This document shows, piece by piece, positions 23,752 through 35,249 of a stretch of 64,000 nucleotides of DNA (its first letter is position 1; the number at the start of each line of letters is the position of its first letter). The position numbers and the translations under genes are program-made. Origin of the DNA: Helianthus annuus (taxonomy: Eukaryota > Streptophyta > Magnoliopsida > Asterales > Asteraceae); contig NC_035441.2 in assembly GCF_002127325.2 (NCBI RefSeq), positions 156,145,122-156,209,121 of the forward strand, in the 5' to 3' direction. Below the pieces are notes generated by a model. It did not search any database, had not been told where the DNA came from, and was given only the letters and a program-made list of their open reading frames with translations.

Positions 23752-25158
23752 ACTTTCGATTCTGACCTGTTTGAGCAAGCTTAGAGCCTGATTAAGGGTG
23801 ATTATATGATCATAAATTTCATAATAATGCATGGAATAACCATCTGAGGTTATAACATTTGATCATATCGTTTGATAGCTTTTATGATGAAGTCCTTATA
23901 TTATGCCTAAAATACCAAAAAATGCCCACTTATCGTCTAAAAAATAGTTTTAAACCAAATAAAGTTGTAATCTGAGTTTGAAACTGATATTGTAACATAA
24001 TGAAATGCACTTTGGGCATAATGGATTTGTCTAAGACCTATTCGACCACTCGATACCACATATGCGCGTACGGCTAGTTTAAAAGCATAAATTATACAAA
24101 CTAGCTGAATCGGGTCAAAACCTCTTCAAATTAGTTCAAATCAGAATGTTTGGTTAATTGACGCATATCATACGAGTCCTGTACACTCGGAAGGGTATAA
24201 ACACATTCTATTCTAGTCCCCGCTTAATCTAGCGAACCGTACATATTTTATTAAAGTTAACCGGTCAAAGTCAAATGACTGATATAAGACCCATTAATAT
24301 TCTAACGGATCATAGTTACGTGATTCCAGGCTAGGAGCCTCTAGTAAATTGCGGCCCGTTTAGTTGTTTTGATTAACGATTGTGCTTAAACACCTTTGAT
24401 CTCTTAGCGTATTTTCCTTTATAAGGGCTTGGATACCGACACTAGCCGCTTGATCGGGTATTAAATCATGGGCGAATGATGCCTAAAATTTAAATAATCC
24501 GTTTTTCTTGATAACTTAAACCATTGGGGTTAATACGACTGTGTCCTGGATATCCCGACTCATTTAATTGCAAATGGCCACGACCTAAGCCGAGGTGTAG
24601 GCATACACCTGACAGACGCTAATGCTTATATTATATGATATTGAAAATGTGGTGTGTCGATTAATCATGTACCGGGCTGTTTAGTTTCCGCGATCCTCGT
24701 ATGTATTGATAAGCATGTAAACTGGTAATAAAGACATCATTTTTTTTCCCAGGTTATTTTTAAAATGATATACGAACAATGGTATCAAACACTTTTGAAG
24801 GATTTTCAAAAAGAGTCGGTTAATTGTATTTACCAGTGAAAACTGGCGTATTTTCAAAAGACTAAGCGGCAAGTTATATAGCAAATACGGAATAGCATGA
24901 GGCTGCTCGGTTTAGGCGATTTGGAATTTGTGACTCCATGAAGACCCTATTAGCCTCAAGTCATATTTTTTAACATTTCGATCCGTCTGTGGATCTTTTA
25001 GTACGAGCAAGTTGTATATTATTTTAAATTTGGATATTATATGCTTATACTTTAAAATTTACTTTAAACTCACATCTTTCGTTGTGTATTGTGATTACTG
25101 ATATCAATCGTCACCCATATACCCTAAGTCCGCGCCCACCGGAAAATCAGGTGTGACA
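23752..25158 (+). repeat. Diverged B-family LTR fragment (3' part)
   Basis: It aligns in order with 12945-15192 of LTR B, starting at 'ttctgacctgtt' and ending TGTGACA at 25158, with many substitutions and indels. The 5' part of this LTR is missing. Confidence 0.75.
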
Positions 25159-25275
25159 ATGTTTTATAACGTAGATAAAGTGCAACTATTAATTAATTAT
25201 CCATAATTTGGTTAATGATGATGGAATTAAAACGTAATTAAGATGATGAGATTAAAGTGTAATTAGTGTTTGAAA

Positions 25276-25893
25276 TAGGGGTGTTCATCGAAATCAAATA
25301 ACCAAATTAATCGAATCGAATTTTTATTTTTATTACCTGAAATCGTATTCAATTCGATTCGATTCAATTTGTATTTGAAACTCAAATTCGAACCGAATTC
25401 GAATAAATTCGGTTTAATTCAATTCACCCTAAACAATAAATTATTTACTTTCATTTTTTAGAACTACTACAAACTAATTATATTTAACATAAAATATAAT
25501 AATTTGCAATACTAATTAACTATCAATATGTCAAAATGAAGATAGGTTGTTACTGGTGGCAATTTAAGTTAGGTAAAATTTAGAAAGAAGCCAGTATGGG
25601 CTATTTGTCATTAGGTTTGGTAATGTTATAAATAATAAACTTATCACTTATCGATGTAACTCATACCTTGGCACAAATTTAGAAGCTATGTGTGTGTGTG
25701 TATTAAAAAATTATATATAAATTGAATTCGAATTTCAAATCAAATCGAATTGAAACTATAAATTCGTATTCGATTCTAATTCGATTACTGGACTCAAATA
25801 CGAATCAACTCGAATTCGAAACTTGATAATCGAATTCGAATCGGAGTCGAATTTCGAATTTTTTGAATCTAAATCGAATTCTGAACACCCCTA
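25276..25893. mobile_element. hAT-type non-autonomous element, 618 bp
   Basis: It has terminal inverted repeats TAGGGGTGTTCA / TGAACACCCCTA and a perfect 8-bp target duplication GTTTGAAA (25268-25275, 25894-25901). There is no ORF. Sub-terminal parts are rich in AATTCGAAT-like words in both orientations, as expected for transposase-binding motifs. Confidence 0.9.
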
Positions 25894-25901
25894 GTTTGAA
25901 A

Positions 25902-26694
25902 GACTAATTTACTCTTATTTTAGGGTTGTACCTTATGCATTAAACTAAAAAAGAGTTCTTAACTTTGGGTATGTTAAAATGCATATGTATTATAATATAG
26001 TATAAATATTTAATACACGTTTCACTGATTAATCGTAATTATATTCTAAATTAAGTAGATTCTCATAATTACGATGAAATAATTTTCTATTGTTTAAAGA
26101 TTTTATTTCTTAAGCAATTTTAATATGGTTACGTAATTATATTCTTTTACAGTTATCTAGCTATGGTTTAAATATCTTTTTATGACTGAATTGCCTTTAT
26201 CATTAACAAAAAAAAAATAAATGAAACTAATTTAGTGGACTAAAATGACAACTTTTGAAACTATTTGGACTAAAATGACGACGTTTCAAACCTTTAGACT
26301 AAAACTGGCAAAATGTCCAAACCACATGGACCAAAATAGCATTTAACTCTATTTTATTTCTTAAGCAATTTCCATATGGTTACTTAATTTTTATTCTTTT
26401 TTATAATTACCATTTCTATATCTCTATTCATTCTCTTTTATCGTGTATTTTTTTTTTTTGAAAATAAACTTCATTCAAAACACCAAAATGGTTTGCAATC
26501 TCTTGCTCGTACTATCTCACAAGCTTGCAATCTCTTGCTCGTGTACTCAACACATTTCTAAAGTACAACTCTCGTTGTAAAACAAAAAAAAAACAAATTA
26601 GGTGGTAGGTGGTCATTGTGTATCAGGAGTAGGAAAAGTCATTGTCTAATTTACATATATTTATGTAATTAAAGGGAACTTAAAAGTTAGTTCT
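25902..26694. other. AT-rich spacer with half of a MULE-type MITE
   Basis: There is no gene. Bases 26165-26345 match one arm of the MITE family at 32906-33279 (words such as 'ggactaaaatgaca' and 'gcatttaactct'). Around 26440-26590 a T-tract precedes a duplicated 'gcaatctcttgctcgt'. Confidence 0.6.
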
Positions 26695-27670
26695 CAGGGC
26701 GGACCCAAGCCTACTCCAAGGTGGGGCTGGCGCGCCCTCCGAGGGAAAAAAAAAATTAGTGCTAAGTTCCGCGAAAATTCCCTGGGGGGTCAGTCCGCAC
26801 TCCCTTGGAATTATTTCGTCCGCACCCCTTGAGTTTTCGACCGCAAACCATTGGAAATTTTTTCGTCTGCACCCCTTAAGGTAAAAAGTGTTATCAATTT
26901 ATATTTTAAATTTTTTAGGTAAGCTTTATTTTTTAAAAAAAAAATACTACCTAAATTATATAACTTTAATACCTAACTAACTAAACCCAAATACCATACC
27001 TTACCCACTATAATTCCTAACTAGCTAGCCCACTAAGTCTTACCCATTAACCAACCCAACAATATTCAAACTATAATAAAATAATTAAAGTCCAAAAACC
27101 TTAGAAATTCTCTCCGGCTCTCTCTCTCTCTTGCGTCCTACACGGTAAGTTTCTTTGTTATTTTGATGATTTTGGTTGATACTATAGGAGAAAAAGGGTA
27201 ATAAAGTTGTTAAATAGGTTTGAAATTTTGTGTGTTTTAACGTTGTTTATGGTTAGTTAGATGATTTTTAGAAGGTGATTATGTTGTTTATATATTTTAG
27301 GGTGATTACAACTTACTTATGATTTCTAGGGCTTGGATAGTTGAAAATTAAAATTGAAACAGTATGTTATGGGACGATGAACTTATGTAATTATAGAGAA
27401 AGAATTGCTTAAGATAATTAGCTTTAGATGATGTTTTGGATAGATTCAAAAAATGAAAACCGTAGGGCGTCGACGTTTTTAATTATATTTGTAACAAGTT
27501 TTGACATGTTTTTTATGATTATATAAATTTAGTTTGATGTTCGTTTGTTTTAGATGACCCGACCCCGACCCGATACGAACCGATTTTTTTACTTATATAC
27601 CTAGGGGGCCTAAAATTTTTTAAAATGTTTCGCGCACTTCCCCATGGAAAAATTCCTAGGTCCGCCACTG
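26695..27670. mobile_element. hAT-like element of the CAGTGGCGGACC family, 976 bp
   Basis: The ends are CAGGGCGGACCCAAG and (reversed) CAGTGGCGGACCTAGG. The flanks TTAGTTCT and CTTAGTTT are an imperfect match for an 8-bp duplication. It shares terminal and internal sequence with 29108-30146. There is no transposase ORF. Confidence 0.65.
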
Positions 27671-28854
27671 CTTAGTTTATATTTGAAAGACACTTTGATT
27701 TCATCTGATCGGTGGTATCCCGATTAAGATCTCTCTCTGTGTGTGTCTTTTTGAACCTGTCTATTATCAGTTGGGAAGGGATATCTAATCAGTGTTTATC
27801 CCGATTAAAATTGATCTCTCTCTGTCTCTTTGAACTCGTTGATTATCAGTTGGAAGGGAAAAAACAAAAGAGAATGGATATCGTTGCGAAAATGCAGAGT
27901 AATGGTTTTATAAAAACCGGTTAGTTGGTGTTTGTCTAAGAGGGTCTTTGGAAAATAGTTGAACAGGATTTTAGATATATCTTAGAATGTGAAAGTGCAT
28001 GCAATAATGGTTAATCAAGTGCACTAATGTAAAATCCAATAATAATGAAAATAGTGAAAGTGTACTAAATTTAATGTAAAATTAGTGGGATTTTTCGCGT
28101 GTTGCGTTGGAAATTCGATCGGTATCGTTCGTTTCGTTATGGTATCGGTAGGATATCATTACTCGATTACAAGCAACAAATAAAGATATGCCTAAGAGGA
28201 TACCGACATTTGTTTTACATCGATAAAAAACAATAAAATAGATACTGTTACCGGTGTTATTCAAAAGAATTGGTTTGGGATTGTCATGCTACAAAAATAA
28301 AAAAAAAATCAATTATATTGACTCGTTCTATTTAATAAAATTTGATAAAAACATGGATAAAACTAAGCATGTCCAACGATATATTCAAAATTTTATAAAA
28401 CATTATATTTATTAAAATACGAAAAATGGTATACGACGTTACTTTATATAATAAGCATTCACGACTCGTTTTAAGTAAACTTATTATAGACGTAGATAAA
28501 AATTAGCACATCGTAGTCACATACCCGAAATTTTATAAAACATCGTATTTTTTAAAATTATAATAAAAAATAATTTATGTTTCAAAATAATAAAAGTAAT
28601 ATAAACACTATTAATGCTCCATGGAATTAATATATAGATATAATAATGGTTAATCAAGTGTCTTTCAAACATGATTACTATGTTAGTTTGCGTATGCGCA
28701 TATAATGTATATACGCGCTCGGGGTCAAAAGTGAAAGTGCACTAATTTTACTGTATGTTTACAAATTTCGTGAAAATAATGTTAAAAGAGGAGGATGGTT
28801 AATCATGGCATCATGTGGTGGTGTTGATAGCCGAAAGACAAGGATTACATGCAT
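27671..28854. other. AT-rich spacer
   Basis: No gene was recognised. Bases 27714-27860 hold two diverged copies of a ~75-bp unit (tatcccgatta, gatctctctctgt, ttatcagttgg). The rest has 'cggtatcg'-type words also found near 30330 and 44640, probably remnants of another element. Confidence 0.5.
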
Positions 28855-29050
28855 TAATTGGCCTTTGTCTTACTTGCCGATGTTATGTGCCTTATGTCCA
28901 AGGCTTGAATGCAAAACTACCATCGAGCCGGGGAGTCTCACTGGAGTCGTCTCTCTATTCCTACGGGTAGAGGTAAGGTTGTCTACATCTTACCATCCTC
29001 AGACCATATTTTTAACTTTGCTATTTAATGGGATTACTGTATGATGATGA
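28855..29050 (+). mobile_element. SINE-like 3' region (Au-SINE type)
   Basis: The words GAGCCGGGGAGTCTCACTGG, TCTCTCTATTCCTACGGGTA, GAGGTAAGGTTGTCTACATC and TGGGATTACTGTATGATGAT follow the order of plant Au-type SINE bodies and end in a short simple repeat. I could not fix the 5' end or a target duplication. The 79-residue open frame here is chance. Confidence 0.65.
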
Positions 29051-29107
29051 GATATATGCATACTGTTAAATTCTTAAAAAGTATCAACCAAACTAATATC
29101 ATACCAC

Positions 29108-30146
29108 CAGGGGCGTACCCACCCTAAGCCAAGGGTGGCGGGCGCACCCAATGGAAAAAATATTTTTTAGTGTTATTTTTCACCGGAAATCCCGACCGCA
29201 CCCCTTGAAATTTTTTCAGCCGCACCCCTTGAAAATTTTCAAACCGCCCCACTTAGAAAAAAAATAATTATTAACCACTTATTCACTTAATAATTTAACC
29301 CAATCAAAGCTCAATCTGCAATCAATTTTTATTAACACAAGCCCAAACCCAACCTAAAGAAATTTGGAACTAAATAAAATAACCCAAACCCATCCACCCA
29401 TTCCATTCCAAATCCCCGCCCCAAAAAAAACCCCAGCGCCTTGACGCCACTGTTCACAACCTGGTGGCTTTTTTACCTGAAAAACCAAAATTTCGGGTTG
29501 GACCGAGCCCATATTACGTCAAAATTCCAATATAGAACTAGTATGGTTTATTTATTTATTTATTTATTTTGTTTTATGTGTATGATTATGAGAAAATAAG
29601 ATGTGTAAGGGTTTAATCTTTTTATATTTTTTTGATTTTTTGTTGTTCTAGACTTGTAGTTAAATGATTTTGTTGTTTTATTTATAGCTTTGTTTGTATA
29701 AATGATTAGTTTACAAGTAATCAACATTTAATATTAGGGCTTGAATGTTTAAAAATATAATTGAAAGTTATGGGCTATGGTTGAACATGATTGTTTATTT
29801 TGTTTAAGTGTTTAGTGTTGTTTTATGAACTTATGGAGGCAAATTATATGTTAGGAACAATGAGTAAGAATGTAATGAACTTATGACGTTTAATATCTTT
29901 AGATGATATTTTGGATATATTTCAAAATATAAAAAATAAAAAACCTGTAGGGCACAATTTTAAATACGTTTGTAATTTGTAATAACGTTTGACGTGTTTT
30001 TGATGATTTATAAATTTTAGTTTGATATCTTTGTCTTATATGATCCGACCCCGACCCGCTATGAACCAGTATTTTTATACAGCTAGGGCCTACAATCTTT
30101 GGAAATATTCCGCACCCCCAGGAAAAAATTCTTGGGTCCGCCACTG
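29108..30146. mobile_element. hAT-type non-autonomous element, 1039 bp
   Basis: The ends are CAGGGGCGTACCCA and (reversed) CAGTGGCGGACCCAAG. The perfect 8-bp target duplication CATACCAC is at 29100-29107 and 30147-30154. It is the same family as 26695-27670. No transposase is encoded. Confidence 0.85.
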
Positions 30147-30154
30147 CATACCAC

Positions 30155-30491
30155 ATTCGGTAGTGGTATTCATTTTTATGCTTTTCTTGACGTTTTTAAC
30201 GATGTCGTAACAAAGCGAACCCTATTTCGACTGAATAATATTAGTACTAGTATCGTTAAAACCATCGTCGGTTGCTACTATTCATAACCGGTGTGTGTTC
30301 GTTTTTAGCTCTTTTGGTTGCTATATTGAATGGCCGTATCATACCGGTACCATAATGAACCGAACCGATATCACTTGAAAAAATCGCCGCGTGCGTAGCC
30401 TGGGAAAACTTGGTTATTATAAATCTCGATTTTGCCAGGTGTACAAGCTTAAAATTAAACTTACGTGTTAGCAAATGAAGTCAGACCTGTT
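30155..30491. other. Spacer without recognisable features
   Basis: I see no gene, only 'accggtacc' and 'gaaccgaaccgata' words like those near 28120 and 44640. Confidence 0.4.
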
Positions 30492-30626
30492 GAAGCTTTT
30501 CATGTTTTTTCCGGATGATGGCATATATACAAGTCAAATTTGATTACTTTCAATACAAGATGAAGCTTTTCATGTCTTTTCCTAATGGCATATATACAAG
30601 TCAAATTTGATTACTTTCAACACAAG
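30492..30626. repeat. 70-bp tandem duplication upstream of the small membrane-protein gene
   Basis: Two units start with GAAGCTTTTCATG at 30492 and 30562. Both contain GGCATATATACAAGTCAAAT. They lie 130-260 bp upstream of the start codon and are absent from the paralogous copy 2, which begins at the next base block. Confidence 0.9.
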
Positions 30627-30660
30627 TAATTGAATCCATGACTAAGTCAAACTTCCAACA

Positions 30661-30669
30661 TATATAAAT
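30661..30669 (+). promoter_or_regulatory. TATA-like box of the small membrane-protein gene
   Basis: TATATAAAT lies 93 bp upstream of the start codon. The same site in copy 2 reads tgtattaat and is no longer TATA-like. A second A/T block (tctatatttata, about 30700) is kept in both copies. Confidence 0.5.
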
Positions 30670-30753
30670 TCCAACCAATATGCGAAGTAAGAAACTCAAT
30701 CTATATTTATAATTGCTCTTCCCATCATCCCTTTTCCATTCCACTAAATCGCC

Positions 30754-31032
30754 ATGGCTCGGTTGATTGGTCTTGATAGCGGTGAAGGAGTAGGAATTTT
30801 TAAGTTTGAGAGCTCACATATCGTGTTCATGTTGTGCATGATTGTTGTGTCTTTGTCGGTTTTGTCTATGATTATATTTGCATGTGGTGACCCCAATGAT
30901 CAGGGTTCACATAAGAAACACCGTCATCATGGTCGTTCTTCAGGTGGTTTCTTTTCTGGTGGAGGCGGAGCTTGCGGGGGTGGCGGAGGAGGAGGAGGAG
31001 CAGCTTGTGGTGGTGGTGGCGGTGGTTGTTAA
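30754..31032 (+). CDS. Small glycine/cysteine-rich one-pass membrane protein (92 aa)
   Basis: I do not recognise a named family. The protein has a polar N-terminus (MARLIGLDSGEG), one strong hydrophobic segment at about residues 23-43 (VFMLCMIVVSLSVLSMII), a histidine/lysine-rich stretch (KKHRHHG) and a C-terminal tail of glycine runs with interspersed cysteines ending GGC. It has no cleavable signal peptide that I can see. The start context gccATGG is favourable and a TATA-like box lies upstream. The N-terminal 45 residues are nearly identical in the frameshifted paralog at 48614, which suggests the block was a real gene before duplication. Role unknown; a membrane-anchored metal-binding or wall-related peptide would be speculation. 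Confidence 0.65.
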   Translation: MARLIGLDSGEGVGIFKFESSHIVFMLCMIVVSLSVLSMIIFACGDPNDQGSHKKHRHHGRSSGGFFSGGGGACGGGGGGGGAACGGGGGGC

Positions 31033-31570
31033 ATATACAGAGAAAGTGAATACTATTATCAAATATTTTATTTATTATGATATATAAGTTCGCTATGTAA
31101 CTGCATAACCACCTTTTTTCCCTCTTCTATATATATACAATAAGCATGTATTACATGCAAATGCTTGTGCAGTACCTTGTATGTAAAATTAGGTTTGTAT
31201 TCAGCAGACAATGTTATGTAATATTATTTGAAATACTATTCGGAATTTGTTATTTGTATTCCTAATAACTTAATGTTTATTTACTGAAAGCAAACTCTCT
31301 ATATCCCGGATAGAGGAAAAGTATGCCCCCATCCAATCCTTCAAGACCATACAAATAGCCTTGCTAGAAGTGAATTTATTTTTTTCTGATTCGTGTGCTA
31401 GCATGATTGTTTGTAATAACTTAATGTTTCAGCATACTGTATGCTATGAAAATAAAAAAAAATCAGTTTTACTGTTATGCAAATTTCTTTTTAGTAAACA
31501 TCAAAAGGTTACGTATACAATATTGGGAGTTTTCGGATAGCTGCAAGTTCAATATAGTTAATATTTTTAA
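31033..31570. other. 3' flank of the small gene
   Basis: There is no further gene. The sequence is shared with copy 2 (48920-49455) and contains AT-rich stretches that could serve as the mRNA 3' end. Confidence 0.5.
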
Positions 31571-32101
31571 AGGGAAATTGACTTGTAATAATCCCACCTA
31601 GACCTTATTGGCCATTAATAATCCCACCTCAGAATATTCCCCCCACCAGTCCCATCTTTCACCTATTTTTCCTACAATGGTCCCCCGTTAAAAAAACTTA
31701 ACGGAGTTAAGCTTTTTTCCAAATTACAAACATATTTTTAGGGCTTTTGATTAGAACGACGATACGAGTCCGTTGATGTAAAACTTGTTTCGAAACGGTG
31801 CTCCAAACGATGAAAACGGCGCTTCAATTCGGGTGTTTAAATTTCCAATTAACCAAAATCAAGTCACTTGGAGCACCATTTCGAAGTAAGTTTTACATCA
31901 ATGGACTCGTATCATCGTTCTGATCAAAAGCCCTAAAAATCTGTTTGTAATTTGGAAAAAAGCTTAACTCCGTTAAGTTTTTTTAACGGGGACCTTTGTA
32001 GGAAAAATAGGTGAAAGGTGGGACTGGTGAGGGGAATATTCTGAGGTGGGATTATTAATGGCCAATAAGGTCTAGGTGGGATTATTACAAGCCAATTCCC
32101 C
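31571..32101. mobile_element. MULE-type MITE with arms of about 200 bp, 531 bp
   Basis: The ends AGGGAAATTGACTTGT and (reversed) GGGGAATTGGCTTGT begin long inverted arms. The flanks are TATTTTTAA and TATTTTAAA (8 of 9 matching). Copy 2 of the segmental duplication has the empty site (tattttaaa, about 49459-49469). A second copy of this family is at 51138-52312. Confidence 0.9.
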
Positions 32102-32176
32102 TATTTTAAATAGCAAGCTACGAGTATATTAAGGGAATTAATATTCACAAATCACCTCTTTTATCTCTCTCTATAT

Positions 32177-32446
32177 GGCGGAGCAAGAAATTTTTTCTTA
32201 TGTTGTCTTTTTTTATGGATACCCCGGTTTATAGTAAACCGGAGTCGAACTTTTTGGATTTGTTCGGATCTAGTCGGGTCAAATCACATAATAAAAGTAA
32301 ATATCACAGTAAAAATACAATGTCATTGAATAAAAACACATAATAAAATTACAAAATCCTTTGAAATATAAAAAAATGTATTAATAGTTGCTTTGTACGC
32401 ATTTTCATGTTTTGAAAATGATTCATAATATTTTCAATGGCAACTT

Positions 32447-32490
<44 letters not shown>

Positions 32491-32854
32491 CTTTTTCATT
32501 ATAACAAAGAAGCGCACGCGTTATTCAAATGATCATCAAACATCTTGTTAGGTTAAACAATTGAAACAAAACAAATTAGACATGGGGCTATAATGCTTAC
32601 TGGATTAGAAAAATAAAAATTAAGCATTAACCTTTAATGATTTAAAGTATACTAAATAAATTCAAGTAACTGGGCTTAATTTTTGAAATATAAATTTGCT
32701 TATTCTGTAATTGATTTAGAAGAAAACAAAACAATGATGTCCTTTGTAAAAAGACAATGGTGTCGCTCGAATTTTTCCTATTATACTTTGTATTTGCTAC
32801 ACAAAATTCAATGGTGTCGGACGACAACGTTGTTCAAAGTGTGGCTCCGCCACT
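32177..32854. mobile_element. Insertion absent from copy 2, with GGCGGAGC / GCTCCGCC ends
   Basis: Copy 2 runs straight across this point (ctctctatatatacatag). The right end, reversed, reads CAGTGGCGGAGCC, like hAT families; the left end is shorter. An A-tract of about 40 bases lies at 32447-32486. There is no coding capacity. Exact borders and target duplication are unclear. Confidence 0.6.
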
Positions 32855-32905
32855 GTACATAGATATAGAGAGATAAAGTGAAAAGGGATGTGGAAATAAG
32901 ATTTA

Positions 32906-33279
32906 GAGTTAAATGCCATTTTAGTCCCTATGGTTTGGGCCATTTTGCCAGTTTAGTCCAAAGGTTTCATTTTTAACCTGTGGGTCCAAAAATGTCACAG
33001 TTGCCATTTTAGTCCACTGGGTTAACTTCATCCATTTTTTCTGTTAACGAGAAGGCCAATTCGGTCATTTTATATGGCTGAATTGCCCTTTTAGTTAACA
33101 GAATTACATACAAAATGACCAACTTGGCCTTCTCGTTAACAGTAAAAATGGATGAAGTTAACCAAGTGGACTAAAATGGCAACTGTGAAAACTTTTTGAA
33201 CCCACATGTTAAAAATGAAACCTTTGGACTAAACAGACAAAATGGCCCAAACCATAGGGACTAAAGTGACATTTAACTC
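32906..33279. mobile_element. MULE-type MITE, 374 bp, perfect 9-bp target duplication
   Basis: Nearly the whole element is two inverted arms of about 170 bp starting GAGTTAAATGCCATTTTAG. The target duplication TAAGATTTA is at 32897-32905 and 33280-33288. Copy 2 has the empty site at about 50274-50282. Confidence 0.95.
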
Positions 33280-33314
33280 TAAGATTTAATGGTGTGAGAA
33301 TAGTGAAAGTTTTA

Positions 33315-33608
33315 GACTAATGGGTGTGGGCGTTGCCCACTTGGCGTTTTGGCCCTTTAACGTCGGCTGCTTCACCCCAGGTTGGCGTTTTGGTGGGTGT
33401 TGCCCGCTTGGCGTGGGGCGCTGGCCTGGGGTGACGTGACTGGCAATGGTTGGCTAGGTGTTGATGACCATTTGGCTAGCCCCTTCCAAAACGCTGGCCT
33501 GGCCACGCCTCTTTCACACCCTACTTTCTTGAGTGTGGACTGGTAGAGCCCACACCAACCACATGTCAAGCAATAGCCCCCAACCTAAACCGCTCCACAC
33601 CCATAGTC
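33315..33608. mobile_element. Harbinger-type MITE, 294 bp, present in both copies
   Basis: The ends are GACTAATGGGTGTGG and (reversed) GACTATGGGTGTGG, flanked by TTA on both sides (33312-33314, 33609-33611). The interior is GC-rich with 'ttgcccgcttggcg' words. The counterpart in copy 2 is 50309-50600, so insertion came before the duplication. Confidence 0.8.
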
Positions 33609-33614
33609 TTATAT

Positions 33615-33782
33615 TAATCTTTGCTTGTGATGACCTAAAATCATAATTCACACATAAAACTATATGTTGAGGAGGACATTAAAGAAGAAATTAATCTTTG
33701 CTTGGGATGACCTAAAATCATAATTCACACAAAAATCATAATTCACACATAAAACTATATGTTGAGGGACATTAAAGAAGAA
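33615..33782. repeat. Tandem duplication specific to copy 1
   Basis: A ~75-bp unit (aatctttgcttg .. cctaaaatcataattcac .. ttaaagaagaaa) occurs about twice here, with a further partial repeat of 'aatcataattcacac'. Copy 2 has one unit (50608-50686). Confidence 0.85.
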
Positions 33783-35039
33783 AAGTGTTATCATGTGATG
33801 TGATGTCACAAGGCTATACAATGGAACACTTTTTTCTACTTAGATCATTGGGTATGGGAGGGTAGTCTTCAAAGGACTATCCTCCATATAAGCGTCACGT
33901 AGGTAAAGGAGAAGGACCCTCCCCTTGGAGACTATCCAAGGTGTGGGGATGCTCCTTCTTATTTTTTATTATTATTATTTATTTGATTTAATTAATTAAT
34001 GAAAACAAAGTAAATAAAAATAAAAAAGTTACATTACGGGTGTGTAGCCGGATGACGAAAACGGGTGTGAACTTGAGTTGGGATTATTTGGGTTGTAAGG
34101 ATCCATAATTTTTTTAAAGTTGGGAGAGGTTTTTTTTTTATAAAAATGGGAGAAAAGTGGGAGTAGTTTTGTAAAAAAGTGGGGTGAAAAGGGGTTGAAT
34201 TTATAGTGGTGGGGTGAATTTTTTTTTTAAATGTTGCAAGTTTACCGTTACATGGCCCACCACATTCAATAAAAAAATAATATATATTCAAGGAGAGAGA
34301 GAGAAACAATAATAAAAAACCCACATGGCCCACCACCCTTTAATAAAAAAAATAATAAAAAATCCACATGGCCCACCACCCTTTAAAAAAAACAAAAAAA
34401 AAAACCCACATGGCCCGTCTTCTCCGTCTCTATTCCGACGAAAGTGACGCCGACGTGCCAGGGGGGCGGTGTGCGACATGCCTCTGGGACGGCGACGATC
34501 CGGGGACGACCACTGTAACAACCCGCACCTTTGTGCGTTGTTACTACTCGATACACTCGTTACGCCTAGCACCGGAGATTCGGATCATAATGTAATCATA
34601 CCAATTTTATCGCTAAATCGAAGTATAATCGAATAATTACGCATATTCTATCACTATTACAAACCTATTTTGCATAACACTCACGATGATGTCGAATAAG
34701 GGCCTAATCTACCCTTCTCGACGAGCGTGAGGTGTCAAAATGTAAGTAATCGACGCTAACGAGGGCTATCGGGTGAGTACTATGACTCTAACCGTCATGA
34801 CGATGATGGCAATACGAGTAAGTAGTGCCCCGGTAGTCATCGTGGCACATCACATCGAAGAACGCACTCGAAGGCACGCGTAATTCGATCACCGCACTGA
34901 GAATTGGATACATAAATACGTATATACGGCCCTTTTGTGATTAATAATAATAAATAATTTAATAATTATATAAATATATGAAAATATGGTTCAAACCGTC
35001 GAAATCGCACCAAAAACGGGATCAAAAGGCTTCCGAACG

Positions 35040-35212
35040 GATCAATTCGATCAGGCTAGTCCAATTGGTCAGACCGGCCCAATCAGATAGGCCAGTCCGA
35101 TCGGATGGACCAGCCGATCGGATGGGCCAGCCGATCGACTGGGCCACCCGATCGACTGGGCCACCCGATCGACTGGGCCAGCCGATCGACTGGGCCAGCC
35201 GATCCAGTCACT
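35040..35212. repeat. Upstream array of ~17-bp units with CGATCG palindromes (solo LTR)
   Basis: At least eight units of the type CGATCGACTGGGCCAGC are directly upstream of the TATA box. Open frames across the array on both strands are a consequence of the repeat and not genes. Confidence 0.9.
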
Positions 35213-35240
35213 GTTTTGCCTTCCTTTCTCCTTCCTTGCC

Positions 35241-35249
35241 TATAAATAC
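35241..35249 (+). promoter_or_regulatory. TATA box of the solo LTR
   Basis: TATAAATAC is followed by a pyrimidine-rich leader and, about 90 bp on, a strong splice-donor-like TTGTAAGTTTT (GT at 35339). Confidence 0.7.
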
